64,000 nucleotides of DNA, taken from the NCBI RefSeq assembly GCF_043290135.1, contig NC_134702.1, forward strand, positions 188,202,491-188,266,490. Direction: 5' to 3'. The notes under the pieces are model-generated. The model was given only the letters and a program-made list of their open reading frames with translations, did not search any database and had not been told where the DNA came from. The DNA comes from Rhipicephalus microplus. Lineage: Eukaryota; Arthropoda; Arachnida; Ixodida; Ixodidae. Shown in pieces: positions 9,790 through 22,520 of the stretch. Every line of letters starts with the position of its first letter. The stretch's first letter is position 1. The position numbers were made by a program, and so were the translations under genes.

Positions 9790-10993
9790 GTGCACATTAG
9801 GCCACTCTGTTCTACGTCCGGCATCTTGTGCAAAATTTGCTAGTTTAATTCACCTAAATTAGCTATAGTTCTTTTGGTCAATGACTTCATTTCTTTTCTT
9901 TCAGTAGGTCGAGGAGCACGTGACTAAAAGCTCGAGGGATTGACAAAGTACCGACCCAGTCGCAAGTTGGCAAAGCAACAATACACGACAGACATTCATA
10001 CACGTAGAATAAAAAATAAGCTTTACAAGTATAAAATGACACCAAGTACGAATACAAAAATTATGAAACAGAGCTCCACAAATAGAGAGTGAGGGAATAC
10101 ATATGTATCCTGACGTGGCATGAACATGAAAAGCAAAAATCAAAAAGTTGAGTGACCGAAATTCCGGGAGATGTACTATTCGGGAAAGTGAATGAGCTGG
10201 GCGAAGCACCTGATGTGACTATTTTGATTATTTAAAATTGCTTTCATCTACAACGCCCTAGTTGGGCATTATTCGTAAAGAATTAATTACCTATAATATT
10301 ATAATGAAGTGTCACAAATCATCAGGACCAAAGCTATACACTGGTACACAGAGACATCACAGTAAAATATACAATACAGTAATAAGAATTATTTAAAAAA
10401 TGCGCAAGACACCCAATTGTATCGACGTTTCTTGCAATATTTAAATAGATTCATAGGAAGTTCTCAATGACAGAAGAAAGGAAGAAGTATCAAAGTATTC
10501 GTGCTTTAGGATGGTTAATAGGTAAGGTAGCCTGTAGGACAATGTTCATCTTAAATACTTCTAGGAATAGGTAAAACCCACGTTTAATTCTTTGTGCCTA
10601 GTGAGACAAGCACTTGGGTTTATGTTTATCTTAGATTAATTACGGTACTGGAGCCATGTTTAACGAATGATTTATGACATGTCAAATATAAATACAAGGT
10701 TTATTAAAATGATATACTGGCTTCCGCAGCGCGGGCGCATTCATTCAAACTTTTGATCTTGGAGTATAATCGATTAAAAACCCCAGATGGTCGAAATTTC
10801 CGGAGCCCTCCACTAGGGCGTCTCTCATAATCATATGGTGGTTTTGGGACGACAAACCCCACATATAAATCATGGAGTATAATCGAGAAAGACGTACGTT
10901 ATTTTTATTTCGGTAACGGTAATTCGTTGCCTTTCTGGTAGGCAACATAGGATGGTAACACGAATATTTATTGTTAGCGTAGCGAGTAACCTG
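9790..10993. repeat. 1,204-bp direct duplication, copy A
   Basis: Nearly identical (roughly 98% by eye) to 16564-17767 and of exactly the same length, from GTGCACATTAGGCC to GCGAGTAACCTG. It carries a 5'-truncated SINE (10774-10873) with its own target duplication. A 102-codon minus ORF (9901-10209) is present in both copies with almost no change, but has no recognisable domain. Copy A has no LINE sequence at its edges, whereas copy B is embedded in one. Confidence 0.9.
10774..10873 (+). mobile_element. Ruka-like SINE, 5'-truncated
   Basis: Core CCCCAGATGGTCGAAATTTC, the GGAGCCCTCCACTAGGGCG block and a GGTGGTTTTGGGAC end. Flanked by the 13-bp duplication GGAGTATAATCGA at 10761-10773 and 10874-10886. 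The same insertion is present in copy B, so it predates the duplication. Confidence 0.85.
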
Positions 10994-11035
10994 TCTGGTT
11001 ACTGTTTTTTTTTTGGTAAGGTATACAACACCACT
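10893..11035. repeat. GTAACG-rich dispersed repeat
   Basis: GGTAACGGTAA ... GCGAGTAAC ... GGTTACTGTTTTTTTTTGGTAA. A related arrangement occurs at 48665-48785. The duplication boundary of copy A (10993) falls inside it. Confidence 0.4.
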
Positions 11036-11338
11036 TGTTTCTAAACTAAATGCGCCAAGGAATCTCCCAGTCCACGCAGAAGTGGTATCTCAGCGGAGCT
11101 TTGCAGATTGGTCAAATTCCCTTGGTCCACTGTTATTGACTCACTTGATCCCACTTCTTTTTTAAAAGGCGTAAACTAACCATAATAATAAAATAAGCAA
11201 TAGTAAAGCTATGAGTGCTTTAGTGCATGAACACCTGACATGCAGGAAAATAAAGTGTTTTTGTAAAAACTGTTCGCATGTCTGCTGCTGGAAACATGTG
11301 TATTGCGCTATTTGTGTGTAAATGTGTAACTATGATTT
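11036..11338. other. Unassigned AT-rich DNA
   Basis: No coding or repeat signal recognised. An AATAAAG at about 11250 is isolated. Confidence 0.4.
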
Positions 11339-11459
11339 ATTGATTGATATGTAGGGTTCAAAGTCCCTAAACGACCACATGGTTATGAGAGACGCCGTAG
11401 TGGAGGACTCCGAAAATTTCGATCGCTTGGGGTTCTTTAACATGCACCGAAATCTGAGA
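11339..11459 (-). mobile_element. Ruka-like SINE fragment
   Basis: Reverse-complement SINE body: TTGATTGATATGTAGGGTT tail side, GAGAGACGCCGTAGTGGAGG core, then truncation after the CAGATTT-type segment. No clear target duplication seen. Confidence 0.8.
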
Positions 11460-12665
11460 ATGAGCAACTGTACGCCACTAAAACTGTTACATTCGGTGGC
11501 TGATAATGAACACATCGCAAAGTGAGTTTTGAAGTTGCGGCTTGCGCAAGATTATGCGTTTGGAACAGCGCAACGGGGCTCTGATACCAAAGTTTCCACT
11601 CGTGGTTGAATGAATTTAGTGTGTTCAAATAATATGAAGCCTTACAGTGATTAAAATCTCTCGGCGCATCTGCAGCTCCGCCACAAATAACCGCAATATC
11701 ATTACAGGCCAACTCCGATGATTTTTCGAGGTTAATGGGTTTGAATGAAATTCGCTGGGTACGTTCCTTTCCACATTTCCGTCATTTATACCAATTTAGA
11801 GGCTTGAGAGATGCGCTGATTGTTTGCAAATGAATGTCAAAGATTTCCTCGCAAAGCTCACTTCGCTTGCCAGAATTATTGGCAACAATGTCTGGGTGAA
11901 GTGATGTTTGGCATGTCAACGGAAGTGACGCAGCTGATGCCGACGCTATACTTTGGCTGCTACAGCGTTTACTGTGGTGGCCACAAGGCGAAGGCGGAAG
12001 TGTTCGGCACGGGCATTGCAGAGGAAAGCTTTCTTCCTTCCTGAGTGGTGTTTGGCCGGTGCTCACTCGTCTAGCTTTCACAGCATTCACTCTACGTGCC
12101 GGTGGGACCAGTATACGGCCTCCGGTTCTTACCAAATAGTACGTCATACGCAGAAGGGGCGCCCGGTCGGGTTTCAGTTTCGCACCGTTTTGCTTATTAA
12201 AATCATTCGCGAATCTCCTGAGCATTTCAGCTATTGGTCTCGTGACAAGAGTGTCTTAGGAACACAGAAACACCATTACCTTGACCTGGTCGAAAAATCG
12301 CCGGAGTTGACCTTTAAGTCCACGAAATAGGCGTCGAGTCTTGCTCGTGGGCCTTTTCAAGAATGGTTTTCAGAGCTGAGACTTTAAAGGGCTTAAGTGC
12401 CATGTACTGCCTTACGCTTGCTCGATCAAATTGATTTTACCGAAAACGGGTCATCACCACACAGCATGAGAGCATTTTTTGTGGAGAGTAGCGCGCGCCG
12501 TCTCGTTTGTCTCCTCACAAAGTTAGCCGCGCCGGTGCGTGCAGCGCCCAAAGATGCATCGGCGCGCTTTGGGGACTGGTTTCGGCGGCCGCTTTTCACA
12601 CCTCCCCATTCTAGCCACCCTACTACCGAGCTCACGAAGCGAGCGATGCAGCATAACAGCTGTCG
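11460..12665. other. Unassigned region with a 147-codon minus ORF
   Basis: The longest frame is 11782-12225 on the minus strand. It has no motif I recognise and no splice or poly(A) context. 12480-12640 is GC-rich and may be part of a dispersed repeat. I see no supportable gene. Confidence 0.4.
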
Positions 12666-13091
12666 ATGCTGATCTTGCCGGTACTCAGCTACGCAACAGA
12701 AACCTGGAGACTTACAAAGAGGGTTCAGCTTAAATTGAGGACGACGCAGCGAGCAATGGAAAGGAAAATGGTAGGTGTAACCTTAAGAGACAAGAAGAGA
12801 GCAGAGTGGATTAGGGAACAAACGGGGGTTAAGGATATCATAGTTAAAATCAAGCAGAGGAAATGGACATGGGCCGGGCATGTAGCGCGTAGACAGGATA
12901 ACCGCTGGTCATTAAGGGTAACTAACTGGATTCCCAGAGAAGGGAAGCGCGTTAGGGGGAGACAGAAGGTTAGGTGGGCAGATGAGATTAAGAAGTTTGC
13001 TGGTATAAATTGGCAGCAGCAAGCACAGGACCGGGTTAACTGGTGGAACATGGGAGAGGCCTTGGTTCTGCAGTGGTCGTAGTCAGGCTGC

Positions 13092-13122
<31 letters not shown>
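12666..13122 (+). mobile_element. 3' end of an RTE-like LINE, 5'-truncated
   Basis: Encodes the C-terminal region of the same LINE family as 5881-8840. The first about 100 nt overlap the end of that copy, with substitutions, then reading continues through TWAGHVARRQDNRWSLRV and VRWADEIKKFAG to a TAG near 13080. It ends in (CTG)n(ATG)n at 13086-13122, the kind of short tandem tail RTE elements leave. The 5' end near 12670 is a typical truncation. It is a second insertion and not the missing end of the first copy, because the two overlap. Confidence 0.85.
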
Positions 13123-13535
13123 ATCTACTCATCGAATAAATACCTGGATGTAAGCATACACGGTCCCACTGGGCCCGACCGCAGATCCAGGTCGACAGGG
13201 GACCAAGCCACTAATCTATAGATTTATGGTGTTGCCTGAACATGGAATCGACAATGTAAGAGAATGCCTGCAGCACTAAAAGCAATAAGAAGTAACCAAT
13301 ATATGAAAAGAGAATGGAGACATGAACAGGAAGGATGCTGGACCATAAATCAATTTTAATTCGACGAGAACGCAAAACTACGAACAAATATGAACGTGCG
13401 TGGCAACAAAAATCATATTGAAAGATAAGCTATCACTACATGCTAGAATCATTGTCGAGAAACCGGAGCTATTTGTAATTAAAAAATCACAGCACGTCCA
13501 CGAACTGAATGATCATGGGTAGGGTGAAGCGTTTG
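13123..13535. other. Unassigned DNA
   Basis: No gene or repeat recognised between the LINE tail and the CCGT microsatellite. Confidence 0.4.
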
Positions 13536-13695
13536 TCAGTCCGTCCACGCTTCCGTCCGTCCGTTCGTTCTCGCTTCCGTCCGTCCATGCGTCCTTCCGT
13601 CTTTGTGTTTGTCCGTGCATCCGTTCGTCCGCGGGCCCGACCGTCCGTCCGTCTTCCGTGCATCTGTCTGTCTGCCCGTGCGTCCGTCCATCTAG
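13536..13695. repeat. Degenerate (CCGT)n microsatellite
   Basis: About 160 bp of CCGT/TCCG units with substitutions. The apparent ORFs rich in Arg/Pro/Ser and Asp/Gly/Arg on both strands come only from the repeat. Confidence 0.9.
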
Positions 13696-13778
13696 TGAAA
13701 AACTCCAAGTACCGTCATCTCGCATCTTTTCATCATATAGAAGTACCACCATCTAGCGGACATTTCAAGGACTAAATG

Positions 13779-13799
13779 AGCTACTACTACTATTACTAT

Positions 13800-13869
<70 letters not shown>
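13779..13869. repeat. (CTA)n microsatellite
   Basis: About 30 nearly perfect CTA/ACT triplets. Confidence 0.95.
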
Positions 13870-13870
<1 letters not shown>

Positions 13871-15066
13871 GTACATCGCGGACGCACGACCCACAGCATA
13901 AGGGGCTTGGCCTCGGAAATGAAAGCGCCCCTAAGGTGAATATGATATTTTCTTTTGCTTGTTCATCATAAAACTACACGGACGCCATCGGGGATGACCG
14001 ACGCGGAGCACTCGCGCACTTATCAGGGCCAAAACTTTTAGATCTAAAAGTTATCGAGGCGTTTCAGATCTACCATCTTGTTGCATCTATTACCGCGACT
14101 ACAAAATAACGGATGTAATAAAATAGTGAGTGTAAATAATTAAGCAGGAATTATGGTATGTTACTTATAAGGGATGTGACTTACTTAAATGGTATGTTAC
14201 TTATATAAGAGCCTGGTTTGTTTAGATTCAGCTCGCCCGTTTCACATAAATCGACTAGCATCATACGCAAGAAGTCTAATACTTGCCCCCCATAAAGCGT
14301 CTCCAAATACTGGCCCCATACAAAAGCAAGCAATTTTCGACATAAAGTGAGTGGAGAATATATTGTTTCGTGAAGGCACATGGGAAACTAGGCGTTTGAA
14401 GATATATTTACACAGTGCCAACGCGCAAGCCAAGATGGAGAACAAGAGCTGAGCCCTACAATAAAATCACGTCGTCTTCCTCGGCGCCAATCTAACCACT
14501 TTAGTGGGACATTGTCTCATCACAATATGTAGCAACAACGTATGTGGAATCGTCCTAATAACTCAGCTAAGTTCAAGACCGGTCCGACGCGAGCCCACCG
14601 TGACAACAACTTTACTCAGCCCGGCTAGTGGCCTGGAGCTGGTCGGGGAAAGCCCCATAAGACCCGCCCGGGGTCTTGTACGTTCACACATGTCTTTTTT
14701 TTTCTCTAGCCGCGCTATAACAGTCAACAGAAAACGTTGTTTTCCATCGCCTTAACGCCTTTTCATGTGCATATAATTATCTATCCAACAAATGTTTGCT
14801 TACCATTAGCAATACTATAAGCCAGTGATCTCACGGACCACAAGGCAACAACAGATTGCTTTATATACAAGAAGTGCTGCGGTTGCGGGCTGTGAGCACC
14901 TCGAGGCTGCGGAGCTGAGACTTTGACCGGTGGTTTGTCGGAGTCTTGGGTGAATTTGACCGGTGTTATTTTCTGAGCGGTATTTATTACTATCGTTTGG
15001 ACGATTGCAACCGTGCCAATGACCAATTAGTCTCCTGGCCAAGGGCACAGCCTTTGGTCAGCCTCT
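13870..15066. other. Unassigned DNA
   Basis: Short ORFs only. 14565-14700 is GC-rich and could be an old element fragment, but I cannot identify it. Confidence 0.4.
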
Positions 15067-16563
15067 TTGCTTAATGATGAACTGCTGTTGGAATACTTTT
15101 TTCGCAGTAGTGTTAACAGCATCCCTGTTGCGCTGGTGCCTTCTTCGAGTAGGGAAATTATCAGGCTGAACAAGGGTATTAAGGGTATTATCTATGACGG
15201 TGTTGCATTAGCCGAAAAATTTAATGAACACTTCCTGGAAGCTGGTAAATATGCCGGCTCAATTCCCTTGCCAAATAATACCTCTCTTACATCATGCATT
15301 CAGATTTCCAACTATGACTCGATATTTCTGATGCCAACAACAGAAGCAGAAACCACAATCATCATTAATTCTCTAAAAATACTTGTGCTTCTGGTATGAT
15401 GACATCTCACCAAAGTCAACTAAGAATTCAGTAGTTGCCTTATAGAACCACTGACCTATATATTCAATCAGATGTTGGCTACTGGCGTGTTCCCAGATAG
15501 ATTAAGGATAGCACGTGTTACTGTTGTCTTTAAAGGTGGAAATAAAACAGAATTCGGTAATTACCGGCCAATTTCAGTTCTGCCAATTTTTTTCTAAGGT
15601 TGCTGAAAAAACAATTTATACACGTTTCTTTGGCTTCCTTTCCGCAAATAATGTGATTAGTGATCACCAATACGGTTTTTAACCTGGGAAATTGATTGAA
15701 ACCGCATCGCTTTATATAAAAAATGTCTTAATTCGAAACATTGAAATGAAGCACGTTACTATCGGACTATTTCTCGACTTCAGTAAAGCGTTTGATTCAG
15801 TTCAACATGACATTCTCTTAGGAAAACTAGAAATTTATGGAATTCTTGGCATTGCAAGAAGCCTTATGAAAAGCTACCTGACTGCACGCTAACAATACAC
15901 AAAGCTACATAACGACACTCGCTTTAACTATGGAACAATAAAATATGGAGTACTTCTGGGATCCATATTAGGACCCCTTCTATTCACTGTGTACATAAAT
16001 GATATTGTGAACATTCCTTCATCGTCGAACATTATTCTGTATGCCGACGACACTAGCATCTTCTTTTGTGGTCCCAACCTAAAAGAACTTGAGCAGAGAG
16101 CGAATAGTTGGCTTGAAGAATTAGAGGGATGGTTGAGGATAAATCAGCTGAGATTAAACGTGAAAAAAAAACGAATTTCATTTTATTCCGTGCTAAAAAC
16201 AAAGCAATACACAACAACCCAAAACAACTCTATTTTGGTAATTCAGAAATAACATGTAACAGTAGCTGCAAGTTCCTAGGCGTACACTTCCGCAATGACT
16301 TGAGCTGGTCTGATCACGTGATTCATGTAAAACTGAAAATGGCTTGATCCATTGGTGTTATAAGCCGTATTAACCATCTTCTTTCTCATTCGGTGGCCAA
16401 GCAGCTATACTTTTCTCTGGTTCATTCACACCTCACATACTGCAACTTAGTTTGGGGCACATGTAATAGGACCAATGCAAAAAAATTAATTACCATGCAA
16501 CAAAAAGCAATGCAGCTAATAACTAAAAGGTCAGATAGACATAGATATAGCAATTTATTTTCT

Positions 16564-17767
16564 GTGCACATTAGGCCACTCTGTTCTATGTCCGGCATCT
16601 TGTGCAAAATTTGCTAGTTTAATTCACCTAAATTAGCTATAGTTCTTTTGGTCAATGACTTCATTTCTTTTCTTTCAGTAGGTCGAGGAGCACGTGACTA
16701 AAAGCTCGAGGGATTGACAAAGTACCGACCCAGTCGCAAGTTGGCAAAGCAACAATACACGACAGACATTCATACACGTAGAATAAAAAATAAGCTTTAC
16801 AAGTATAAAATGACACCAAGTACGAATACAAAAATTATGAAACAGAGCTCCACAAATAGAGAGTGAGGGAATACATATGTATCCTGACGTGGCATGAACA
16901 TGAAAAGCAAAAATCAAAAAGTAGAGTGACCGAAATTCCGGGAGATGTACTATTCGGGAAAGTGAATGAGCTGGGCGAAGCACCTGATGTGACTATTTTG
17001 ATTATTTAAAATTGCTTTCATCTACAACGCCCTAGTTGGGCATTATTCGTAAAGAATTAATTACCTATAATATTATAATGAAGTGTCACAAATCATCAGG
17101 ACCAAAGCTATACACTGGTACACAGAGACATCACAGTAAAATATACAATACAGTAATAAGAATTATTTAAAAAATGCGCAAGACACCCAATTGTATCGAA
17201 GTTTCTTGCAATATTTAAATATATTCATAGGAAGTTCTCAATGACAGAAGAAAGGAAGAAGTATCAAAGTATTCGTGCTTTAGGATGGTTAATAGGTAAG
17301 GTAGCCTGTAGGACAATGTTCATCTTAAATACTTCTAGGAATAGGTAAAACCCACGTTTAATTCTTTGTGCCTAGTGAGGCAAGCACTTGGGTTTATGTT
17401 TATCTTAGATTAATTACGGTACTGGAGCCATGTTTAACGAATGATTTATGACATGTCAAATATAAATACAAGGTTTATTAAAATGAATTACTGGCTTCCG
17501 CAGCGTGGACGCATTCATTCAAACTTTTGATCTTGGTGTATAATCGATTAAAACCCCCAGATGGTCGAAATTTCCGGAGCCCTCCACTAGGGCGTCTCTC
17601 ATATTCATATGGTGGTTTTGGGACGGTAAACCCCACATATCAATCATGAAGTATAATCGAGAAAGACGTACGTTATTTTTATTTCGGTAACGGTAATCCG
17701 TTGCCTTTCTGGTAGGCAGCATAGGATGGTAACACGGATATTTATTGTTAGCGTAGCGAGTAACCTG
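16564..17767. repeat. 1,204-bp direct duplication, copy B
   Basis: Partner of 9790-10993, about 6.8 kb apart and in the same orientation. Left junction at TTTATTTTCT|GTGCACATT inside the LINE. The right junction abuts an inverted 87-bp piece of the same LINE. It contains the same truncated SINE (about 17555-17650), with the flanking duplication already diverged. Confidence 0.9.
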
Positions 17768-17852
17768 AACTGAATCAAACGCTTTACTGAAGTCGATAAA
17801 TAGTCCGATAGTAACGTGTTTCATTTCAATGTTTCGAATTAAGACATTTTTT
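17766..17852 (-). repeat. Inverted 87-bp copy of the LINE RT segment 15718-15804
   Basis: The reverse complement matches 15718-15804 (encoding NVLIRNIEMKHVTIGLF and DFSKAFDSVQ) with about two mismatches. It lies exactly between duplication copy B and the resumed LINE. Confidence 0.9.
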
Positions 17853-18899
17853 CCTGTATTGTGTTTCACTGAATGCTACAAACTTAAAGTGATGGTTCTT
17901 AGTTATAATCGTATAAAACAAGATTTTGCTTCATTCAGCAATATGTACCTCACTCGTCACATTGAATATAACTTGCGAAGGACGTCACTTGTTTCAGCAC
18001 GATCTAGAACAAATTATGGTACCCAAACACTTGACCATCAAATTGTAGATATATGCAACAGTTTTCCTTCTGTAGTAGAATTATCACAGATAAACAGATC
18101 TGTACATCATTTTAAAAAGAAAGTAAGATTACTCTTCGATCCAGGGTGAAGTGCTTGATGCAATGTGTTTTGCCACTTGCGATGTATACTTTTGTTCACC
18201 AGGTTGTACTTCACGGCGTTTCATTTGTTAAGCTACGCACATTGTTAGCTCAACCCGAATTCTGAATTATGACGGATACCATTGCACCTCTTCATTCATT
18301 AAATCTATTCACAACTTTATTCTGATGGACATATCAACATGACATGATTTTACAGGTTTTCGTACTTCTACAGCGAAATTGCTTGAAATTCCATGACTTC
18401 TCGACTGTGATGCTGATGAATTGTGCTGCACTGGATGTTTTTCGCTTTCCTCACCACTGTCCTTGTTTTTTTGTTTTTTTGAGTTTTTGGTTTTTTTGTT
18501 CACGAAACTGTTTACACCAGTATATGTCTCACTCCTTGTTTTTTGTTTTTTTTGTTCACGAGCCGGGATGTAGGCCTAGTCAGGAAACAGTTTCGTCTGT
18601 TTTCTTTTGCCTCATCTCGGTGGCATGTAACTGTTGTGTACACATGCCAGAATAAAGTATTATTATTATTATTATTATTAAAAGCTGTCTAGGCGCAGCT
18701 CCAGGCCATGGCATCACGCTTTCAATTGATAAGCGACGTTAGACAGTTTGAAAAAGGTGCTGTGGTAGGTAGATTGTCAGATCCATCATGTGTTGCGGAC
18801 CTCCTAAAGTGTGAGACATTCGCGTCAGTTCCAGTGAGTGCGTTCATTCCGCATCATTTGGCATGTACGAAGGGACTCGTTTGAGGAGTTTACTCTCGG

Positions 18900-19313
18900 A
18901 TGTCACCAACCGAGACTCTGGAGAAGCTGTCAGATGCTGGCGTCGTAGCCGTATACCTGTGTAACCGCGTAGTGAAGGGTGACAAAGTTCCCACAAAATC
19001 GGTTATAGCCACCTTTGCCGGCACTTCTTGCAAATCTGAATTGAAAATATGGCCACTCATTTTTCGTGTAGCACGCCTAGGTTCTCGTCCTCTTCAGTGC
19101 CAGAACTGCTGGCGTTTTGGCCACAGCTTAAAGGGTTGCAAATCAGGTTCCCGATGCCCCGCCTGTGGTGCTAACTATCCCTCCTATAATTACACTGCTG
19201 AGATAGAAAAGCGCTGTCTGTGTGGAGGAGACCATACAGCTGATTACATCAATTGTCAGGCAAGGTCCAACGAAATCATCCTTCTAGAAATAATGGATAG
19301 GCAAAAATGTTAA
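18900..19313 (+). pseudogene. LINE ORF1 fragment with CCHC-type zinc knuckles
   Basis: 138 codons with CQNCWRFGHSLKGCKSGSRC and a following CPACG ... CLCGGDHTADYINC. These are CX2CX4HX4C-like knuckles of gag-type ORF1 proteins, which bind element RNA. Upstream sequence (18699-18899) looks like its out-of-frame N-terminal part, so it is broken. Confidence 0.75.
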
Positions 19314-20016
19314 CGTCGAGAAGCTATTGCTGTTGAAAAAGATCGGACCTTCGGATATGCTGGTGTTGCTGCGAGGCGAGAGTCATGAAATGAGGTCAAA
19401 TGTTTGCAACTCGTGGAGTCAGCAGTTGAAAAAGCAATGTCGAAGGCTTTAGATCGGATAATAACTACTGTAAATTAGTGTGTCTCGCAAGTGTTTTGCT
19501 CACAGATGACACAAATACTTTCAAAAGCTGTGAAGACGAATTCGATTACCACTGATGACCAATCTGACGTCTTGCGTAATAACAGCTGCCGTCGCAGAAG
19601 TGTCCAATTCAGCACCGCAGCAGGAACGTCAGGCAAATTCAACGCCTACTGTACCGGAACCTTCCACCTCGAATGAAGTAGAATTTTGGAATGAGATGGA
19701 AATTAGTCATGATGACAGGCACCAGAAGCGAACTGGGTTCCCAATAAAATCTACGTGCCCCAAATCAAAAACCAAAAAAAGGTGGTTCGAATCCCGCCCG
19801 CATTCTCGAAGAAAGTATTTTAGAAACAGTCATTGCCGAAGTCTTTCGCGCATCACCATAAATATTTTGGAAGTTCTGCAATAGTATTGTCGTTATTTGT
19901 TTTCCGCGTCAACAGATTATTTTGCTTAGTTAATCAGTTAAATTCCGACATAATAACGTTGCAAGAAATTTGGCTTATGCCTTACAAAATCGTTACAACT
20001 ATCGTTTTAAAAATTT

Positions 20017-20406
20017 TTGAATAATTTGTTTAGATCGACCTTCACTATATGGGGTGGTGTAAGGATATTAGTATCAAACAAATTTTCCCACAAAGCAAGT
20101 CGGGCTTTTCAGTTTATGTCCTCTGACAGTGAAATTCTGGCGATAGACATCAACATGCCAGGATGCCGCCCTTTCTCCATTACAAATGCATATTTTCCCT
20201 CAGGCGTACACAATACACTACAATTGAACTGTTTCTTAAGTAGCTGCAAGAATGAAATAATTCTCACGGGCGATTTCAACTCCCATCACGTGTCATGGAG
20301 TTTTAGAACAGACTCTGCTGGTACTCTTCTGTGGGACTGGATTACGCATAAAAAATGTACCCGCCTAAACATGAAGCAGCCTACGTTTGTTCGTGGTCGA
20401 GCATGA
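20017..20406 (+). pseudogene. LINE endonuclease fragment
   Basis: Shows IWGGVRILVSNKF, then IILTGDFNSHHVSW, the GDFN box of APE-type LINE endonucleases. Truncated by stops on both sides. Confidence 0.75.
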
Positions 20407-21459
20407 TTAGTGTTAGATCCCACGTTCTGTAGCACAGGTGTTCCGCTGAAGTCCTGGCGAACAGTAGATTTCGCTTGAAACAGTGATCACCTTCCGGTAT
20501 ATTTTGAAATAGGGTGTCCCATTAAATCGTTTGAAAGAAAATCTAAAACACTGGTGAATTATAAAAAAAGTGTAAAGACTGTTTCCGCGCTAACATTAAG
20601 GTAGCATCCGGTGATAGAAATGTAGACCTCGGTAAAAACGTTCTTCCTGTTTTAGAATTATCAAAAAACACCTGGGAATTTGTGATTACGTCGGCGCCGA
20701 CCACGAGTACTCCACCCAGTCGATGATGGAACAGTGAGTGTGCGCGGGACTACGGAAGGAGAAAAGCGCCATGAAAACGTCTTATACGAAATCAGAGCCC
20801 ACAAAACTGGAAGGATTATCAATTCATTGTGGCGACATTTAGGCGCACGGTATCACACGCGAAAGAGGAGTATGATAAGAATCGCTTTAACTACCTATCT
20901 AAATAAAAAAACGAGCTTTGTTCAATTTCCTACGTTGTACAAAGAAAACTCCAATACCAGGAAATGGGGACTCAGTGGTTTACGTCTCGCAAGAATTACA
21001 GGATGCAATAAATCAATTAGCTCAAGGGTTAAAAAATTGACTCAAAACGCGCCTTCCAACATCGGTTTATAAACCAGTCATTTTTGAGTACACAGAAGTA
21101 TCGATTTCCGAATTAGATCAGGCTATGTTAAGGTTGCCAAACTCAGCATCAGGGACTGAAGGAATTACAAACTCAATGCTAAAAATAATATATCAGGAAT
21201 TCCCCCAAGGATCTGTTAAGCCTAATAAACTACTCCCTTAAGACGGCATGGGTAGCTAATGAGTGGAAGATTGCTAAAATCGTACCACTGCTTAAAAAAC
21301 AGGGGGCTGTATATAATATAGACAATATAAGACCAATAGCATTAACATCAAATGTAGTGAAACTTATTGAATGAGTCCTTCATTGTCGTATAATAAGATT
21401 TGTAAATGGGCAACAGCTGTGGAGCCCCAGCCAAATTCACTTTAGATCTGGACATTCAA

Positions 21460-22133
21460 TCTGGAATGCCCACGTAGACCTCAAAAGTCGGGTTCGCATT
21501 GCCCGATATAAGAAAAAACAGTACGCTGCGTTAGTTACCTTAGACATCAGTGAACCGTACGATAGTGTCGAACAATCTGTGTTGATAAATTGTTTACGGT
21601 GTCATAGACAGGCTTCTTAAATCGTAGCATGGGTGACAGAATTTTTGAAAGAAAGGGAGTTTTACTGAATCAAAGATGGCTTTTCTTCCTGCAAGCACAA
21701 GCAGATGCGAGGCGTGCCCCAGGGATCAGTGATTTTACCAGCATTATTCTACATCTTGATGCGTACTATTCCTATTCGATCGGGGGTGCAGACTTATGTT
21801 TATGTGAATGGCATTGTTTTTATCGCTATGGCTGCTGACATACGTCGCCTTTACGAAACTTTACAGTCGTACTCCAGTGAACTTGAGAAGTGGCTAGATG
21901 GACTGCAGTCAAGTCTTAATACCAATAAGTGTGCCATTCTGGTTTTTCCGTTTAGCGATCCAGTGAGAATGTTACTGACTTACAAGCTGCAGGGTATCCT
22001 GCAAGTGAAATTATTAAAATACCTCGGAGTCATATATAACGAACAACTAAACTGGCAAGCTCATATTGAATTTATCACAACAAAAAGAGCATGGGAAATG
22101 AATGTATTCCGCAGGCTGAGCAGCCGCAGATAG
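21460..22133 (+). pseudogene. LINE reverse transcriptase remnant
   Basis: Pieces include AALVTLDISEPYDSVEQ, MRGVPQGSVILPALFYI and the region of the catalytic box, which here reads YVNG instead of YADD. The active-site aspartates are therefore lost. Frames change at least twice. Confidence 0.75.
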
Positions 22134-22520
22134 GGTATGTGAAGAAAAGCACTTTTGATGGTCTACAAAATGTACGTACGACCAGTATTGTAATTCGGCT
22201 GTGTTCTTTTTTCCGGTGCGCCAGCATACCAGCTTCGGCCACTAGTCCTATTAGGGCGAGAGGCTTTACGGCTGTGATTAGGCCTTCCAAAACATGTGGC
22301 GAATGCAGTATTATACCTGGAAGCGACAACACCACCCTTGTTAAGCTGATTTTACCTACATACGGTGCAGACTTTCTTACGGTTGTACTAAACACTGTCT
22401 AATCGTACTTAAATCATTTTCATCTACAATGTCGACATATTTTTCCCCGAGCACTGGCCTAGATTCAGCAAGCCACAAATAATATTTGTACAAACGTGAC
22501 TCGATTCCCTGAATGTACAA

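Larger units (their letters stand above)
15067..18680 (+). mobile_element. Jockey/CR1-type LINE, decayed and interrupted
   Basis: No endonuclease part is seen, so it is 5'-truncated. Frames read in order: a linker (NEHFLEAGKYAG), FGNYRPISVLP, GLFLDFSKAFDSVQHDILL, GSILGPLLFTVYINDI, LYADDTSIFF (the catalytic box, intact, near 16039), and the thumb region to about 16560. It is then interrupted by duplication copy B and an inverted patch. The C-terminus resumes around 17880 and ends with a stop near 18149. The 3' UTR is T-rich and ends in (ATT)n at 18657-18680, a normal tail for this group. Several frameshifts and stops make it inactive. Confidence 0.85.

Noticed and set aside
9901..10209. 102-codon minus ORF conserved in both duplicate copies.
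   Set aside because: Conservation follows from recent duplication; one or two residue changes give no evidence of selection.
13086..13122. Trinucleotide repeat considered as an expansion-prone coding repeat.
   Set aside because: It is the 3' tail of an RTE-like LINE after its stop codon.
13487..13775. Three overlapping ORFs of 73-88 codons on both strands.
   Set aside because: They are low-complexity readings of the CCGT microsatellite.
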